A model generated the notes under the pieces. That model worked only from the letters and a program-made list of their open reading frames with translations. It was not told the DNA's origin and did no database searches. From Paraburkholderia antibiotica (lineage in GTDB: Bacteria; Pseudomonadota; Gammaproteobacteria; Burkholderiales; Burkholderiaceae): 64,000 nt of DNA. Both the position numbers and the translations under genes were made by a program. Below are positions 42,711 through 52,552 of the stretch, one piece after another. The DNA is taken from NCBI RefSeq assembly GCF_012927125.1, contig NZ_JABBFZ010000006.1, positions 124,001 to 188,000 of the forward strand. The letters are read 5' to 3'. The number at the start of each line of letters is the position of its first letter. The stretch's first letter is position 1.

Positions 42711-43919
42711 ATGACACGCGAACCTACTCTGACACCTGAACAGCTTCCGGACCTCGTACAGGAGTTCGGCATCGATGCGCAAGCCTTCGTCGATATCCGT
42801 CGCCAGATTCATGCCCATCCTGAGCTGGGCTTCGAGGTTGGTCGAACCAGCTCGCTCGTCGCGAATCTGCTGAGGGAATGGGGCTACGAAGTGCATAGCG
42901 GGATCGGCCGCAGCGGCGTAGTGGCCCAACTCAAGGTTGGCGACGGCGGCCGCCGTCTCGGCATCCGTGCCGACATGGACGCGTTGCCTATCGTTGAAAA
43001 CACCGGCCTGCCGTATGCCAGCCAGCACCACGGCAAGATGCACGCGTGTGGTCACGATGGCCACACCGCCATTCTGCTTGCCGCGGCGAAACGGCTGGCG
43101 CAGCGCCGCGACTTCAATGGCACGCTCAACCTGATCTTCCAGCCGGACGAAGAAAATCTTTGCGGCGCCCGAGCCATGATCGAAGACGGTCTCTTCGAAC
43201 GCTTTCCCTGCGACGCCGTCTACGCGCTGCACAACATCCCCGGGCTGGCTGCAGGGACCTTCCGTGTGCTGGAAGGTCCGATCAGCCTGTCTTCGGACGT
43301 AGCCGATATCACGCTCAAGGGCGTCGGCGCTCACGGCGCCACGCCGCATCGTGCCCGCGATCCGATCGCCGCCGCGGCCGCAATCGTCACCGCATTGCAG
43401 ACGGTCGTCGCGCGCAATGTCGCGCCCGAAGAAATAGCGGTAGTCACGGTCGGCTTCATTCGCGGCGGTGCGACGCATAACGTCATTCCGCAGGAGGTGG
43501 TGCTGGGACTGAACATACGCGCGGCTCTCCCGGAAACGCGGGCGTTGATCGAAGCGCGGATTCGCGAGATCGTTTCGCTGCAGGCGCAAAGCCTCGGTGT
43601 GGAAGCACACATCGACTACCGTCAGCTGACTCCGCCTATGGTCAATACGCCGGATGAAACCCGGCTTGCGCAGCAGGTGGCGGCGTCGCTGGTCGGAGCG
43701 GACAGCGTCAGCACACAGGCCTCCAAAGGACTGTCGGGCAGCGAGGATTTTGCATGGATGCTCAACGAAGTGCCTGGCTGCTATCTGATGCTCGGCAACG
43801 GCGAGGGCGAATTCGGCGGTTGCATGGTGCACAACCCGGGGTACGACTTCAACGACCGCGTGCTGCCGCTGGGCGCTGCCTGCTGGGTGAAACTGGCGCA
43901 GACCTACCTCGTGCCCTGA
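42711..43919 (+). CDS. second M20-family amidohydrolase
   Basis: This 402-residue paralogue of the previous protein has RADMDALPIVENTGLPYASQ, HACGHDGHTAILLAAAKRLA, QPDEENLCGARAMIEDGLFE and GSEDFAWMLNEVPGC. One glutamate of the usual Glu-Glu pair is within DEE here. The pair probably arose by duplication and may act on different N-acyl substrates delivered by the MFS transporter downstream. Confidence 0.9.
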   Translation: MTREPTLTPEQLPDLVQEFGIDAQAFVDIRRQIHAHPELGFEVGRTSSLVANLLREWGYEVHSGIGRSGVVAQLKVGDGGRRLGIRADMDALPIVENTGLPYASQHHGKMHACGHDGHTAILLAAAKRLAQRRDFNGTLNLIFQPDEENLCGARAMIEDGLFERFPCDAVYALHNIPGLAAGTFRVLEGPISLSSDVADITLKGVGAHGATPHRARDPIAAAAAIVTALQTVVARNVAPEEIAVVTVGFIRGGATHNVIPQEVVLGLNIRAALPETRALIEARIREIVSLQAQSLGVEAHIDYRQLTPPMVNTPDETRLAQQVAASLVGADSVSTQASKGLSGSEDFAWMLNEVPGCYLMLGNGEGEFGGCMVHNPGYDFNDRVLPLGAACWVKLAQTYLVP

Positions 43920-44088
43920 GCGGCCGGTATGACGCTGTTGCAAGCGCGGTTGATCGTTATCCGGCAGCGCCGGTTCAAACTTCAGTCCCGGCAATTTTCA
44001 GGTGAGGCTGGGGCATCCTGCCAGGCGCTCAACACATTTTGACCGAACGGATTGTTCAACCTCTGCCATTTCTCGAAGGAGTTTGCCC

Positions 44089-45390
44089 GTGTCTGTCCCC
44101 TACTCAGGTTCGCTCGAAGCCGATCGGCTCGCAACACTCTATGGCCGGCTAAACTGGCGCCTGCTGCCCTTTCTCGCGGTCTGCTACCTGCTCGCGAGCA
44201 TTGACCGTCTGAACGTCGGCTTCGCGCAGCTTCAGATGCGCGACGCACTCGGGTTCTCCGATGCAGTCTACGGGTTCGGCGCAGGCATCTTCTTTATTGG
44301 CTACGTGCTGTTCGAGATCCCGAGCAACCTGTTGTTGCCCAAGATCGGCGTGCGCCGCACAATCAGCCGGATTCTCGTGCTGTGGGGACTGACATCCGCT
44401 GCGATGATGTTCGTGCATAACGCCACGACGTTCTACGCGTTGCGTTTCCTGCTCGGCGTATTTGAGGCCGGCTTTACGCCCGGCGTGATCTTCTACCTGA
44501 CTTACTGGTATGGAGAGACACGCATGGCGAGCGCCATTGGTACCGTGATGCTGGGCGGCGCATTCTCGGGCGTGGTGACCGGCCCTGTGTCCGGGTGGCT
44601 GATGACGGCTTTTCACGGCACCCTCGGTCTCGCCGGCTGGCAGTGGATGTTCCTTGTCGAAGGGCTACCTGCCGTGGTGCTCGGTATCATCGCATGGCGA
44701 TTTCTCGTCGACCGACCGGACGACGCACCCTGGCTCAGCGCCGACGACCGGGAGCTGCTTGTCGCCAATCTAGGTACACAGCGCACGCAGCACCACGTGT
44801 TCAGGCACGTGCTACGCGATGGCCGTGTGTGGCGCATGGCGCTCGCGTACTTCTGCATCATCTGTGGACTCTATGCAGTCAACTTCTGGTTGCCGAGCAT
44901 TCTCAAGTCCGATGGCGTGACCAGTACCGTGGATATCGGTCTGTATTCGACGATTCCCTATCTGGGGGCAATCGCCGGCATGATCGTGTTTGGTCGCAGC
45001 TCCGACAGGCGCCGCGAACGACGCCTGCATAGCGCGTTACCCACACTTGCCGGCGCCGTTGCACTCGCGGCCGCCGCCGCGTGGGGCGGTCATCTTGCGA
45101 TGTCGCTCACATGTATCACTATCGCGACCATGGGTATGTGGGCCGCATACACGGTGTTCTGGGCGATTCCATCCGATTATCTGAAAGGCGACGTCGCTGC
45201 CGGCGGCATCGCGCTGATCAACACGATAGGCCTGTTCGGCGGATTTCTGAGTCCGACAATTATCGGCTGGGCGCGGACCACGACCGGCAGCCTTGCGGCA
45301 GGCCTGTATGTGATGGTCGGGCTTCTGATGATAGGTTCTGTGTTGCTGCTCACGATGCGCGTGCCGGGCAAGGCTTCCCAAGCTCAGTGA
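44089..45390 (+). CDS. MFS transporter, anion:cation symporter (ACS) type
   Basis: About 433 residues and 12 membrane segments. SIDRLNVGFAQLQMRDALG and FEIPSNLLLPKIGVR are hallmarks of the ACS group that imports carboxylates and sugar acids. The GTG at 44089 follows GAAGGAG at 7 bases; the frame to 44002 has no such site. It probably imports the substrate of the two M20 enzymes. Confidence 0.88.
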   Translation: MSVPYSGSLEADRLATLYGRLNWRLLPFLAVCYLLASIDRLNVGFAQLQMRDALGFSDAVYGFGAGIFFIGYVLFEIPSNLLLPKIGVRRTISRILVLWGLTSAAMMFVHNATTFYALRFLLGVFEAGFTPGVIFYLTYWYGETRMASAIGTVMLGGAFSGVVTGPVSGWLMTAFHGTLGLAGWQWMFLVEGLPAVVLGIIAWRFLVDRPDDAPWLSADDRELLVANLGTQRTQHHVFRHVLRDGRVWRMALAYFCIICGLYAVNFWLPSILKSDGVTSTVDIGLYSTIPYLGAIAGMIVFGRSSDRRRERRLHSALPTLAGAVALAAAAAWGGHLAMSLTCITIATMGMWAAYTVFWAIPSDYLKGDVAAGGIALINTIGLFGGFLSPTIIGWARTTTGSLAAGLYVMVGLLMIGSVLLLTMRVPGKASQAQ

Positions 45391-45615
45391 GGTTGAGGTG
45401 CGCGCGATCAGAGAATCCGCGATGACGCGTGCCTCCGGAACTGACCGGGCAACGCAGTCGGGATATCGCCACCTTCTGCATTGAAGCAGGTTGATGCCAC
45501 GCCGGTCAGCGTTCTGTCCACCGCACAACGGAAACGCGGCTGCCGATATCCTGAGCCGCTTTTCGCCGATGAACGGGCGCGGCATTTCCACCTCGATGAC
45601 GACGACCGCGAGTGA

Positions 45616-45819
45616 GTCGCAATCAAGCGATCGCGACAGCCGTCGCCTGGGTTATGCGTCGGTGCGTTTCTGGAAGACCCGACGGCGGTCCCTACAGCGG
45701 TTCTACCGCGTCGATGCCTGGCCGACTACGGAGAGCTTAACGTGTTGGCCCACGATCGCATCACACCGCATTGGGACGACGTCCTGCGCCTGATTTGCTA
45801 TGTACATTTATTTCAGTGA
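45616..45819 (+). pseudogene. possible Tn3-family transposase C-terminal scrap
   Basis: The frame between stops at 45613 and 45817 reads LADYGELNVLAHDRITPHWD followed by DVLRL. This resembles the HWDDxLRLAGSLK region of Tn3-type transposases, but then breaks off in AT-rich sequence. No inverted repeats or resolvase were found. The match is short and uncertain. Confidence 0.3.
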
Positions 45820-45889
45820 TAAATTATTAATATGACGCGGCGTTCCTTTGAAAGAGAAATGCTGCTGGTTCGCAACGCCAGGTTGACAG

Positions 45890-46220
45890 CAACGCGTGGG
45901 CGAGCCTTTCCCCATTGCCGCGCTTGCTGAGCCCTGCGGTGTGCGGGTGATGGCCCGGCAACTCCTCGATGCAGCAGCGGCACCCTGGACGGAAATTTTT
46001 GTCGGGGGGGCATCGCAGCTGTAGCGGCGGCCGTTATGGCCGGGCTGGGCGTTGCCGCATTGGCTCGCATGCAGCCATTTGGCGGGTCAACGTGGGCCCT
46101 AAGCTCGGGCTCCCTGAGCTGCCGCGCTTGCCGGTTCTGCGTCACATGGAGGTCAAGCGCGGCCGGCCCCATGAGGCGCTTACCGCGTTATCGGCTGTCT
46201 TCAGGAGCGCGGTGAGGTGA
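45890..46220 (+). pseudogene. LysR-type regulator C-terminal fragment with two frameshifts
   Basis: Successive frames read EPCGVRVMARQLLDAAAAPW then TEIFVGG; after a slip in a run of seven G (46004-46010), GIAAVAAAVMAGLGVAALA; and after another shift, VNVGPKLGLPELPRLPVLRH to a stop at 46220. Together they match the end of a LysR effector domain. The DNA-binding half is absent, so this is a remnant rather than a sequencing slip alone. Confidence 0.65.
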
Positions 46221-46537
46221 TAGCCAATGCTCGCCCGCGTCGCTGAGGCAGGTAGTTGGCACCACAGTTTGGCCTTGCAATCGCCGCACGGCGAGACAGT
46301 CTATTTTTTCAATCAAAAGAGGAACATAGCTTGAGATGTGGCGGATTTTTCACGAGTCTCGGCTGCGCCGGTTCGAACCTGCGGTTTCCCCGTCGCGCGA
46401 AGGCAGTGGCAAATCCCACCAGACATGGGCGCTGCACATGGCCACTGCAATAACCTGTGAGGACATGCACGCTGCCATCTACATGTCACATTGCCATACA
46501 CGGCATAATCAATGGGTTCAGTTTTTTTAATCGCCCC

Positions 46538-47233
46538 ATGAAGAAAAAAAGCGCCACCACAAACATTGCTCCTCGCGCATCGGTCAACTCGCCCAGTCAG
46601 TTGCTGGTTGACATCGCCTTCGAGCGGATCGAGCAGATGATCATCACGCGCAAACTGCCACCCGGCTCGATGATCTCCGAAAGCCAGCTTGCCGCCGAAA
46701 TGGACATGGGGCGCACGCCTGTGCGCGAAGCGCTTCAGCGTTTGCGGCAGATCGGTTTCGTTGAGATGCTGCCGCGACGCGGGACCTTGGTCGCTGGTGT
46801 CGACATCCGCCAGCAGCTCGAACTGCTGGAGGTTAGACGCGCACTGGAAGACCTCGTGGTACGCGTGGCAGCACTTCGCGCGACCCCTGAAGAACGCGAG
46901 AATCTTAAGCGGCTCGCACAGCAGATGACCATCGCCGCCAAGCGTGGAGACATGGAAGCCTGGATTCAGGCCGGTGGCGAGATTCACGATGCCGAAGTTC
47001 GAGCCACACATAACAGCATGCTGATTACGAGCATGTTGCCAATTCACGCACAGTCGCGGCGCTTCTGGTACCACCATATCGTACAGAATCGCGCTTATAT
47101 CGAAGGAGCGCAGTTGCACTCCAAGGTGCTGACGGCTATTGCCGATGGCGATGGCGATCGCGCGGCCGCGGCGGCCCATGGTCTGATGCAGTTTATCGAG
47201 CGCTTCACCCGTTCCGCGTTAGATACCTTCTGA
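46538..47233 (+). CDS. GntR-family (FadR/FCD) transcriptional regulator
   Basis: About 231 residues with a winged HTH (ITRKLPPGSMISESQLAAEM, then GRTPVREALQRLRQIGFVEM) and an all-helical FCD domain containing the metal-type HDAEV and a later His. The ATG at 46538 matches the family N-terminus; the longer frame from 46457 is not supported. It converges on the MFS gene of the next operon and probably represses it in response to an acid ligand. Confidence 0.88.
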   Translation: MKKKSATTNIAPRASVNSPSQLLVDIAFERIEQMIITRKLPPGSMISESQLAAEMDMGRTPVREALQRLRQIGFVEMLPRRGTLVAGVDIRQQLELLEVRRALEDLVVRVAALRATPEERENLKRLAQQMTIAAKRGDMEAWIQAGGEIHDAEVRATHNSMLITSMLPIHAQSRRFWYHHIVQNRAYIEGAQLHSKVLTAIADGDGDRAAAAAHGLMQFIERFTRSALDTF

Positions 47234-47246
47234 AATCGCGCAATAC

Positions 47247-47280
47247 GTGGCCCTCAGTCCTCGTGAATCCTGAGGGCCAC
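47247..47280. terminator. bidirectional hairpin between convergent genes
   Basis: GTGGCCCTCAG pairs perfectly with CTGAGGGCCAC (11 bp) across a 12-base loop. It lies 14 bases past the GntR stop and 22 bases past the MFS stop on the other strand. There is no clear T-run. Confidence 0.75.
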
Positions 47281-47301
47281 CGCTGCCATCCGGCTATGCG
47301 T

Positions 47302-48597
47302 TTACTCTGCCTGGGGGCTGCCCAGCCCTACCCCTTGGCTACGTGTTTCGACATCCGCACGGGGCGGATTCACGAATACCGCCACCGCTATAGCGCCGGC
47401 AAGGGCCACGCCACCGCTTAAAAGAAACGCGCTCGTGAAGACGTGCGTCCATTGCACGAGAACCCCCGTGAGGATCGGTGCGAGGATACCCGCCGTGTTG
47501 GCAAGCAGATGCATGAAGCCCCCGACGCCGCCCATTCTCGCGGGCTCGACCGTATCGAGAATAATCGCCCAATACACGCTAAGCGTGAGGTTCATGAAGA
47601 ACACCGTGATCCCCATGAGCGCCACTGCCGCGCCCACACTGCTTGCCGTGCCGGCGCACGCAACGCATGCGGCAGCGACCAGCAGACCACCAACGATCAC
47701 GATCTTGCGCGATTTCAGCGCATTGCCGGTCCAGCGGTAGATAACGTCTGACGTGAAGCCGCCCAGCGCGATCCCCACGAATCCGAGCAACCAGGGAATC
47801 ACGTTGACGATGCTCATCGACGAGAGGCTCAGATGCCGCTCCATCATCAGATAGCTCGGAAACCACGACAGGAAAAAATACAGAATGTATGCATAGCCGA
47901 AGTAGGCCAGCGAGGTTGCCCAGATAGTCGGGCGCTTCAGATACGCGCCCAACGACATCTGCGGTTTCACAGCGGCTTTTCCCTGATCTTCTCGTGCGGC
48001 CGATGCGAGCGGAACCGTGCCGCGCACCCAGCGGTTATGTTCGGGATGGTCAGTCGAGAGAACCGACCACATCATCACCCAGAGCAGGCCAACGACGCCG
48101 ATCACAATAAACGGAATGCGCCAGCCCCAATGCAATGCCATCAACCCGACAATCGGTCCAGCCAATGCAGCGCCCAGTTGAAGGCCTGAGTTAGCAAAAC
48201 CGACCGCCGTAGTCTGCTCTTTCCGTTCGAACCAGTTGCTGATCATCTTGTTTGTGCATGTGGCGAGCGGCCCCTCCCCCGCGCCGAATATCACGCGAAT
48301 GACAAGCAGACCGGCAAGACTCGCTGCCGTGGCCGTCAACCCACAAAAGATCGACCAGAGGCCGATGGCGACAATCAGCACTCGCTTCGGGCCAAATCGG
48401 TCCGCCGCATAGCCCCCGACAAAGCAGAAGAGCGAATAGCCGACAAAAAAAGCACTGAAGACAACTCCCAGATGCGCGGCGTCCAGTTGTAGGTCTTTCG
48501 CGATGAGCGGTGCGGCGACCGAGAGCGCGGCGCGATCCAGATAGCTGATCGCGCACGCGAGAAACAGCATGAAAACGATGAACCAGCGGTACTTCAT
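47302..48597 (-). CDS. MFS transporter, ACS type (sugar-acid/carboxylate)
   Basis: About 431 residues. It starts MKYRWFIVFMLFLACAISYL followed by DRAALSVAAP, typical of the glucarate/galactonate/phthalate transporter group, and has FGAGEGPLATCTNKMISNWF. GGAGGAG lies before the ATG at 48597. It is the last gene of the operon with the FAD oxidoreductase, hydratase and CoA-transferase genes, and probably imports their substrate. Confidence 0.88.
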   Translation of the reverse strand: MKYRWFIVFMLFLACAISYLDRAALSVAAPLIAKDLQLDAAHLGVVFSAFFVGYSLFCFVGGYAADRFGPKRVLIVAIGLWSIFCGLTATAASLAGLLVIRVIFGAGEGPLATCTNKMISNWFERKEQTTAVGFANSGLQLGAALAGPIVGLMALHWGWRIPFIVIGVVGLLWVMMWSVLSTDHPEHNRWVRGTVPLASAAREDQGKAAVKPQMSLGAYLKRPTIWATSLAYFGYAYILYFFLSWFPSYLMMERHLSLSSMSIVNVIPWLLGFVGIALGGFTSDVIYRWTGNALKSRKIVIVGGLLVAAACVACAGTASSVGAAVALMGITVFFMNLTLSVYWAIILDTVEPARMGGVGGFMHLLANTAGILAPILTGVLVQWTHVFTSAFLLSGGVALAGAIAVAVFVNPPRADVETRSQGVGLGSPQAE

Positions 48598-48763
48598 GAT
48601 TGTCTCCTCCAGAGTCGCCAAGGCGATCAGGATGGTTCGACCGTACCCAATGCCGCGTAGAGACGCCGCACCTGGCCGGCAGGATTTTTTGGTTCGGTGC
48701 GGCGTCTGGCTCTACGCGGCGATAATCGCCGGTTTGCTCGCGTGGAGCGCCGCGTTCCTTGCG

Positions 48764-50365
48764 CTAGCTTTCCACTACAGCATCCGTGCAGTGGCCCGCA
48801 CTCTCCTCGAACAATGACCGGTGCATCAGCGGTAACGGATCGAGGATGTGAGTCGGCCTGAACGCCATCAGATCGAGTACATCCCGTCGTACGTCAACGC
48901 CAGGCGCCACCTCCGTCAACACCAGGCCCTGCGCGGTCTGCTCGAACACCGCGCGCTCCGTCACGATCAATGCGCTCTGTCCCGCAGCAACGCCGCTCGC
49001 CACTGGATAGGTCCTGCTCTGCACGGTATCGACAAACTTGCTGACCTTCCCTTCCTTCACAATCTTCATGCGGCCGTCTTCGTAGGCGATGTCTAGTCCG
49101 CCGGTTGTAAATGAGCCGGTAAATACAAGTCGCTGTGCATTCATCGCAATGTCGATAAATCCGCCTGCGCCGGGATTGACCTTGCCAAATTTGCTGACGT
49201 TGACTGTTCCGTGCGAATCGTATTCGGCGAACGCCAATGCTGCGAACCGACACAATCCTCCGTCGATCACGTCGAATTGTGTGACGCCATCCACCAAAGC
49301 CAGCGGTCGAAGATTCGCCGAAAACTGCCAACCGTTCATGACGATGCCACCGTACGAGCCGTGCTCCGTCGTGAACCAGTAATCTTCCGAGCCATGTTCC
49401 GGATCGAAAAGACCCTGTTCAGCCATGACGAGTGGCACATCCGCCGCCGCGCCGAATCCGAAAATCGACAACTCGTGTTTGCGCACTTCCAGCGCAGCGC
49501 GCCGTGCGATCACCTTGTCGGGACCAAATGGAATCGCCGGCAGACGTGCATCTACGCCGGCAGCGCGCAGGTACGCTTCGTCATACGGCGTGTCGGTACT
49601 CATCATCATCTGCGGTTCGACCACGAGAGCATCGACGAACATACCCGGCAACCGCACCGAAGTTGCCGCGCGCTCGCCGCCTGGCACAATGCGGCGGACT
49701 TGGGCAATCACACGTCCGCCGCTCGCTTTGGCTGCCAATGCGAGTGCGAGGCTGGCGGAAATCAGCGGTTCGTCTTCGAACGAAAGATTGCCGAATTCGT
49801 CGGCACTACTTGCACGAATGATGGCGACGTCGACCGGCCAGCTCGGATAGAACAGCAGATCCTCGTTGTTCAGCCGGATTTTCTGGATCAGATCGTCCTC
49901 GCAGCGGCTCGTAAATTTGCCGCCGCCATGTTGCGGATCGGCATACGTGCCCAGCCCGACGCGCGTCATATAACCGGGACTCTTGCGCGCGACCTCGCGC
50001 AACCAGTGCATCGAGGCGCCGATGGGCCACGAATACGCTTCGATCCGGTTCTCCTGAATGAGCCGCATCAACGCCGGACGCTCACCCGTGCGTGGATTCA
50101 CCGGATTGATATAAGAGCCGGATACGATTCGCTTCATCAACCCTTCCTGCGCGACATGATCCATGCCGCGAATATCCACGGCGTCACCAGTGCCGCACGG
50201 AAAATAGAACGTGAGATTGCGAGGCGCGCCGGTTTCACGGAAGCGCCTGCCGAGCGCTTCGAGTGTGGTGTCAGGCACGACCCAGCCGATCACCCCCACA
50301 GACGCGACCGTCTGTCCATCCTGAATCGAAGCGACAGCCTGTGCCGCCGACATGATTTTCTTCAT
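48764..50365 (-). CDS. acyl-CoA:carboxylate CoA-transferase (propionate CoA-transferase-like)
   Basis: About 533 residues, the length of fused alpha-beta CoA-transferases such as Pct. The N-terminal half has GQTVASVGVIGWVVPDTTLE and the second half TTEHGSYGGIVMNG, whose Glu is the expected covalent CoA carrier, then KVNPGAGGFIDIAMNAQ. It activates a carboxylic acid with CoA from a donor. The ATG at 50365 overlaps the hydratase stop. The substrate is unknown. Confidence 0.88.
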   Translation of the reverse strand: MKKIMSAAQAVASIQDGQTVASVGVIGWVVPDTTLEALGRRFRETGAPRNLTFYFPCGTGDAVDIRGMDHVAQEGLMKRIVSGSYINPVNPRTGERPALMRLIQENRIEAYSWPIGASMHWLREVARKSPGYMTRVGLGTYADPQHGGGKFTSRCEDDLIQKIRLNNEDLLFYPSWPVDVAIIRASSADEFGNLSFEDEPLISASLALALAAKASGGRVIAQVRRIVPGGERAATSVRLPGMFVDALVVEPQMMMSTDTPYDEAYLRAAGVDARLPAIPFGPDKVIARRAALEVRKHELSIFGFGAAADVPLVMAEQGLFDPEHGSEDYWFTTEHGSYGGIVMNGWQFSANLRPLALVDGVTQFDVIDGGLCRFAALAFAEYDSHGTVNVSKFGKVNPGAGGFIDIAMNAQRLVFTGSFTTGGLDIAYEDGRMKIVKEGKVSKFVDTVQSRTYPVASGVAAGQSALIVTERAVFEQTAQGLVLTEVAPGVDVRRDVLDLMAFRPTHILDPLPLMHRSLFEESAGHCTDAVVES

Positions 50366-51102
50366 GACTTCACCTTGAATTTCGAGAAAATGTGCTGAGC
50401 CGCGCCCCCTTCGCAATTGCGCGCGAAATGCCGCGAAGCCTCGTTGTCGAGTCGCTCGCCATCGAGCGAGACAAACGGCTCAAAGAAACGCTTTGTCGAT
50501 GCGACCGCATCGGGCGGCAATGCAGCGAGCCGCTGTGCGAGAGCAAGCGCTGTCTGGTCGGCGGCGCCCGGGTCGCTCAGATAGTCGGCAACGCCGAGAC
50601 GATGCGCTTCGATGCCGTTCATCGCGTCCGCTGCCCACGTCAGCAACCGCGCCCGCACCGGCCCCACGCGCGCTAGCAATGCCTGAAGACCCCACGGCGG
50701 CAGCCAACCGTTGGGCACCTCGGGAAGATGCCAGCGCACATCCGTCGCGCTTACTACGATGTCGCATGAAATTGCCAGCACGAAGCCGCCACCGAGCGCG
50801 AAACCTTCGACGGCAGCTATCACGGGTTTCGACATTCCTGCTATTGAGCGCGCTACTCGTGCGGTGTCCGATTCGGAATCGCACATTTCCTGAATCGACA
50901 TCGTCGCCAGTTCTTTCAGGTCACTGCCCGAACAGAAGGCTGGCGGCGCCCCCGAAAGGACAATTGCACGCACAGCCGGATCTCGATCGGCCTGCTGCAA
51001 TGCATGTTCGAGTTCCGCGATCGAAGTACCATCGAGCGCGTTGCGGCGCTCCGGCCGGCTCAGCATTAGCTGACGGACCTCACCTACGTTCACGATATTC
51101 AC
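50362..51102 (-). CDS. enoyl-CoA hydratase/isomerase family protein
   Basis: About 246 residues of crotonase fold: LSRPERRNALDGTSIAELEH, an oxyanion-hole pair FCSGSDLKELA and EGFALGGGFVLAISCD, and HLPEVPNGWLPPWG. The first catalytic Glu of true hydratases (near GGG) is Phe-Val here, so it may be an isomerase, hydrolase or lyase. The GTG at 51102 follows GGAGG at 8 bases; a GTG at 51123 would include that site. Confidence 0.85.
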   Translation of the reverse strand: MNIVNVGEVRQLMLSRPERRNALDGTSIAELEHALQQADRDPAVRAIVLSGAPPAFCSGSDLKELATMSIQEMCDSESDTARVARSIAGMSKPVIAAVEGFALGGGFVLAISCDIVVSATDVRWHLPEVPNGWLPPWGLQALLARVGPVRARLLTWAADAMNGIEAHRLGVADYLSDPGAADQTALALAQRLAALPPDAVASTKRFFEPFVSLDGERLDNEASRHFARNCEGGAAQHIFSKFKVKS

Positions 51103-51143
51103 TGACACATCCTCCGTGTTCACTGTTCCAATTGCAGATTTCG

Positions 51144-52478
51144 CTATAGACGCGTGCCGTCCTGCCTGAGTGCACTCCTGATCGCCTGCGCATCGATGTG
51201 ACGCGGCTCAGCGTCTTCACGAACAACCAGAGTCGCTGCATGGCCGATCGCATGGCCGTATGAAAAGCATTGCGCCGTGACACGCGCGGACGCGACCGCT
51301 TCATGCTCCGCCGATAGACAGCGCCCTGCCACCAGCAACCCGTCGCCGCGCGATGGGACGAAACACCCATACGGCACCTCGTAGTAGTCGTCCAACACCC
51401 ACTCCACCTTTGGCTTTGCACCGGCATGCAATTCGATCGGCCACGGTGAGCGCGCAATACCGTCCGAAAACTTTCTCGCGGTGATGACGTCCGCGTTCAT
51501 CAACTTCGCGGCACCTTCCACTTGCCGTGTTTGCCGAACGCCTACCTGAACGCCGGTATCGTTGACAAATGAATTTTCACATCCAGTTACGTAGTCCTTA
51601 AGAAATCGCGCATACGAACGAACCTGCTTTCTGCCATTCAGTTCACCTTCTGTGAAGTCGTTGTAAAAGATCGCATTGAGTTCCCGCCCGTCGGAGCCGG
51701 TAATCCGGGTGCAGTTGCAAAGCAGTTCGCCTGGACGCGTCGTCGGAAACAGCCATATTTTCGAGCGCGGCAGCTCGTCACCGGCGAGTTGTCGTTCGCG
51801 CAGCAGCGAGGAAATCGCCTCTCCCATGATCGTGTCGTCGCCATAGGCTCGGGTGAAACGTTCGACGTCCACGCCTTGCAACCTGAAAATCATCGTCGGG
51901 TTCTGCACGCGGGCCCCATCACCCATGAAGCTATCGAAGCCGGCCATTGCAACGAGATCGGCGTCACCGCTGGCATCGACGGTGACACGGGCACGGATGC
52001 TCAACGGTCCCTGCTTCGTCCAGGCAGTTACGCCTTCCACGCGTTCGCCACCGTCAAGCAGTACTCCGGTTGCCACAGCGTGGTAAATCACCTTGACCCT
52101 TGCAGTTTCAAGCAGAGCGTCGGCAGCATCTCGCCACACCAGCGGGTCGTGCACACGCGTCCAGGTTTTTCCGTAGCGCACCGGTGCGCCGAGACCTCCA
52201 CGCTGCTCCAGCGCGTCGCAGAATTCCTGGGCGAAGCCCGAGACAATTACCTCGGGTTTTGCACCGGATCGATCGGTCGCGAGATACATGCCGCAGACGG
52301 TGCCGGACAGTCCCGCCACTGCCCCGCCTCCGCAAAAACCGTAGCGCTCCAGCAGGATCACGTTCAACCCCTGACGGCTAGCTGTCACGGCCGTCGCAAC
52401 CCCAGCAGCACCTCCGCCGATCACGAGAACGTCGCATTGGAGGCCGTCAACGGCTCGGACATCGACTCCAACTGTCAT
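51144..52478 (-). CDS. FAD-dependent oxidoreductase
   Basis: This 444-residue flavoprotein has the dinucleotide-binding CDVLVIGGGAAGVATAVTAS, a RYGFCGGGAVAGLSGTVCGM segment and VTVDASGDADLVAMAGF, all matching the FAD_oxidored family. No signal peptide is seen. It is the first gene of the minus-strand operon and probably oxidises the imported compound before CoA transfer. The exact reaction is unknown. Confidence 0.87.
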   Translation of the reverse strand: MTVGVDVRAVDGLQCDVLVIGGGAAGVATAVTASRQGLNVILLERYGFCGGGAVAGLSGTVCGMYLATDRSGAKPEVIVSGFAQEFCDALEQRGGLGAPVRYGKTWTRVHDPLVWRDAADALLETARVKVIYHAVATGVLLDGGERVEGVTAWTKQGPLSIRARVTVDASGDADLVAMAGFDSFMGDGARVQNPTMIFRLQGVDVERFTRAYGDDTIMGEAISSLLRERQLAGDELPRSKIWLFPTTRPGELLCNCTRITGSDGRELNAIFYNDFTEGELNGRKQVRSYARFLKDYVTGCENSFVNDTGVQVGVRQTRQVEGAAKLMNADVITARKFSDGIARSPWPIELHAGAKPKVEWVLDDYYEVPYGCFVPSRGDGLLVAGRCLSAEHEAVASARVTAQCFSYGHAIGHAATLVVREDAEPRHIDAQAIRSALRQDGTRL

Positions 52479-52502
52479 CCTTCCCTCCTGTCGTCATCTG
52501 AT

Positions 52503-52552
52503 ATGTCAGTGGACGACATTTTTATCGGAGACAATTTATACTGTCAATGACA
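52503..52552. promoter_or_regulatory. two inverted repeats upstream of the FAD oxidoreductase operon
   Basis: ATGTC-N7-GACAT (52503-52519) and TGTC-AAT-GACA (52542-52552) share TGTC/GACA arms in the operon leader. FCD-type GntR proteins often bind such short palindromes, so the regulator at 46538 is the natural candidate. Confidence 0.4.

Larger units (their letters stand above)
45391..46537. other. decayed intergenic region of about 1.1 kb
   Basis: No intact gene is supported. It holds a possible Tn3 transposase end (45616-45819), an AT-rich patch near 45800-45835, a frameshifted LysR C-terminus (to 46220) and the upstream region of the GntR gene. It looks like a scar of past insertion and loss. 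Confidence 0.6.

Noticed and set aside
42567..43994. 475-codon minus-strand ORF
   Set aside because: It is antisense to the second M20 amidohydrolase and carries no motif.
46367..46385. GGTTCGAACCT-like string suggesting a tRNA T-arm
   Set aside because: No acceptor, D- or anticodon arm can be built around it and no CCA-type end follows.
49211..50398. 395-codon plus-strand ORF
   Set aside because: It is antisense to the CoA-transferase gene, whose motifs are clear.
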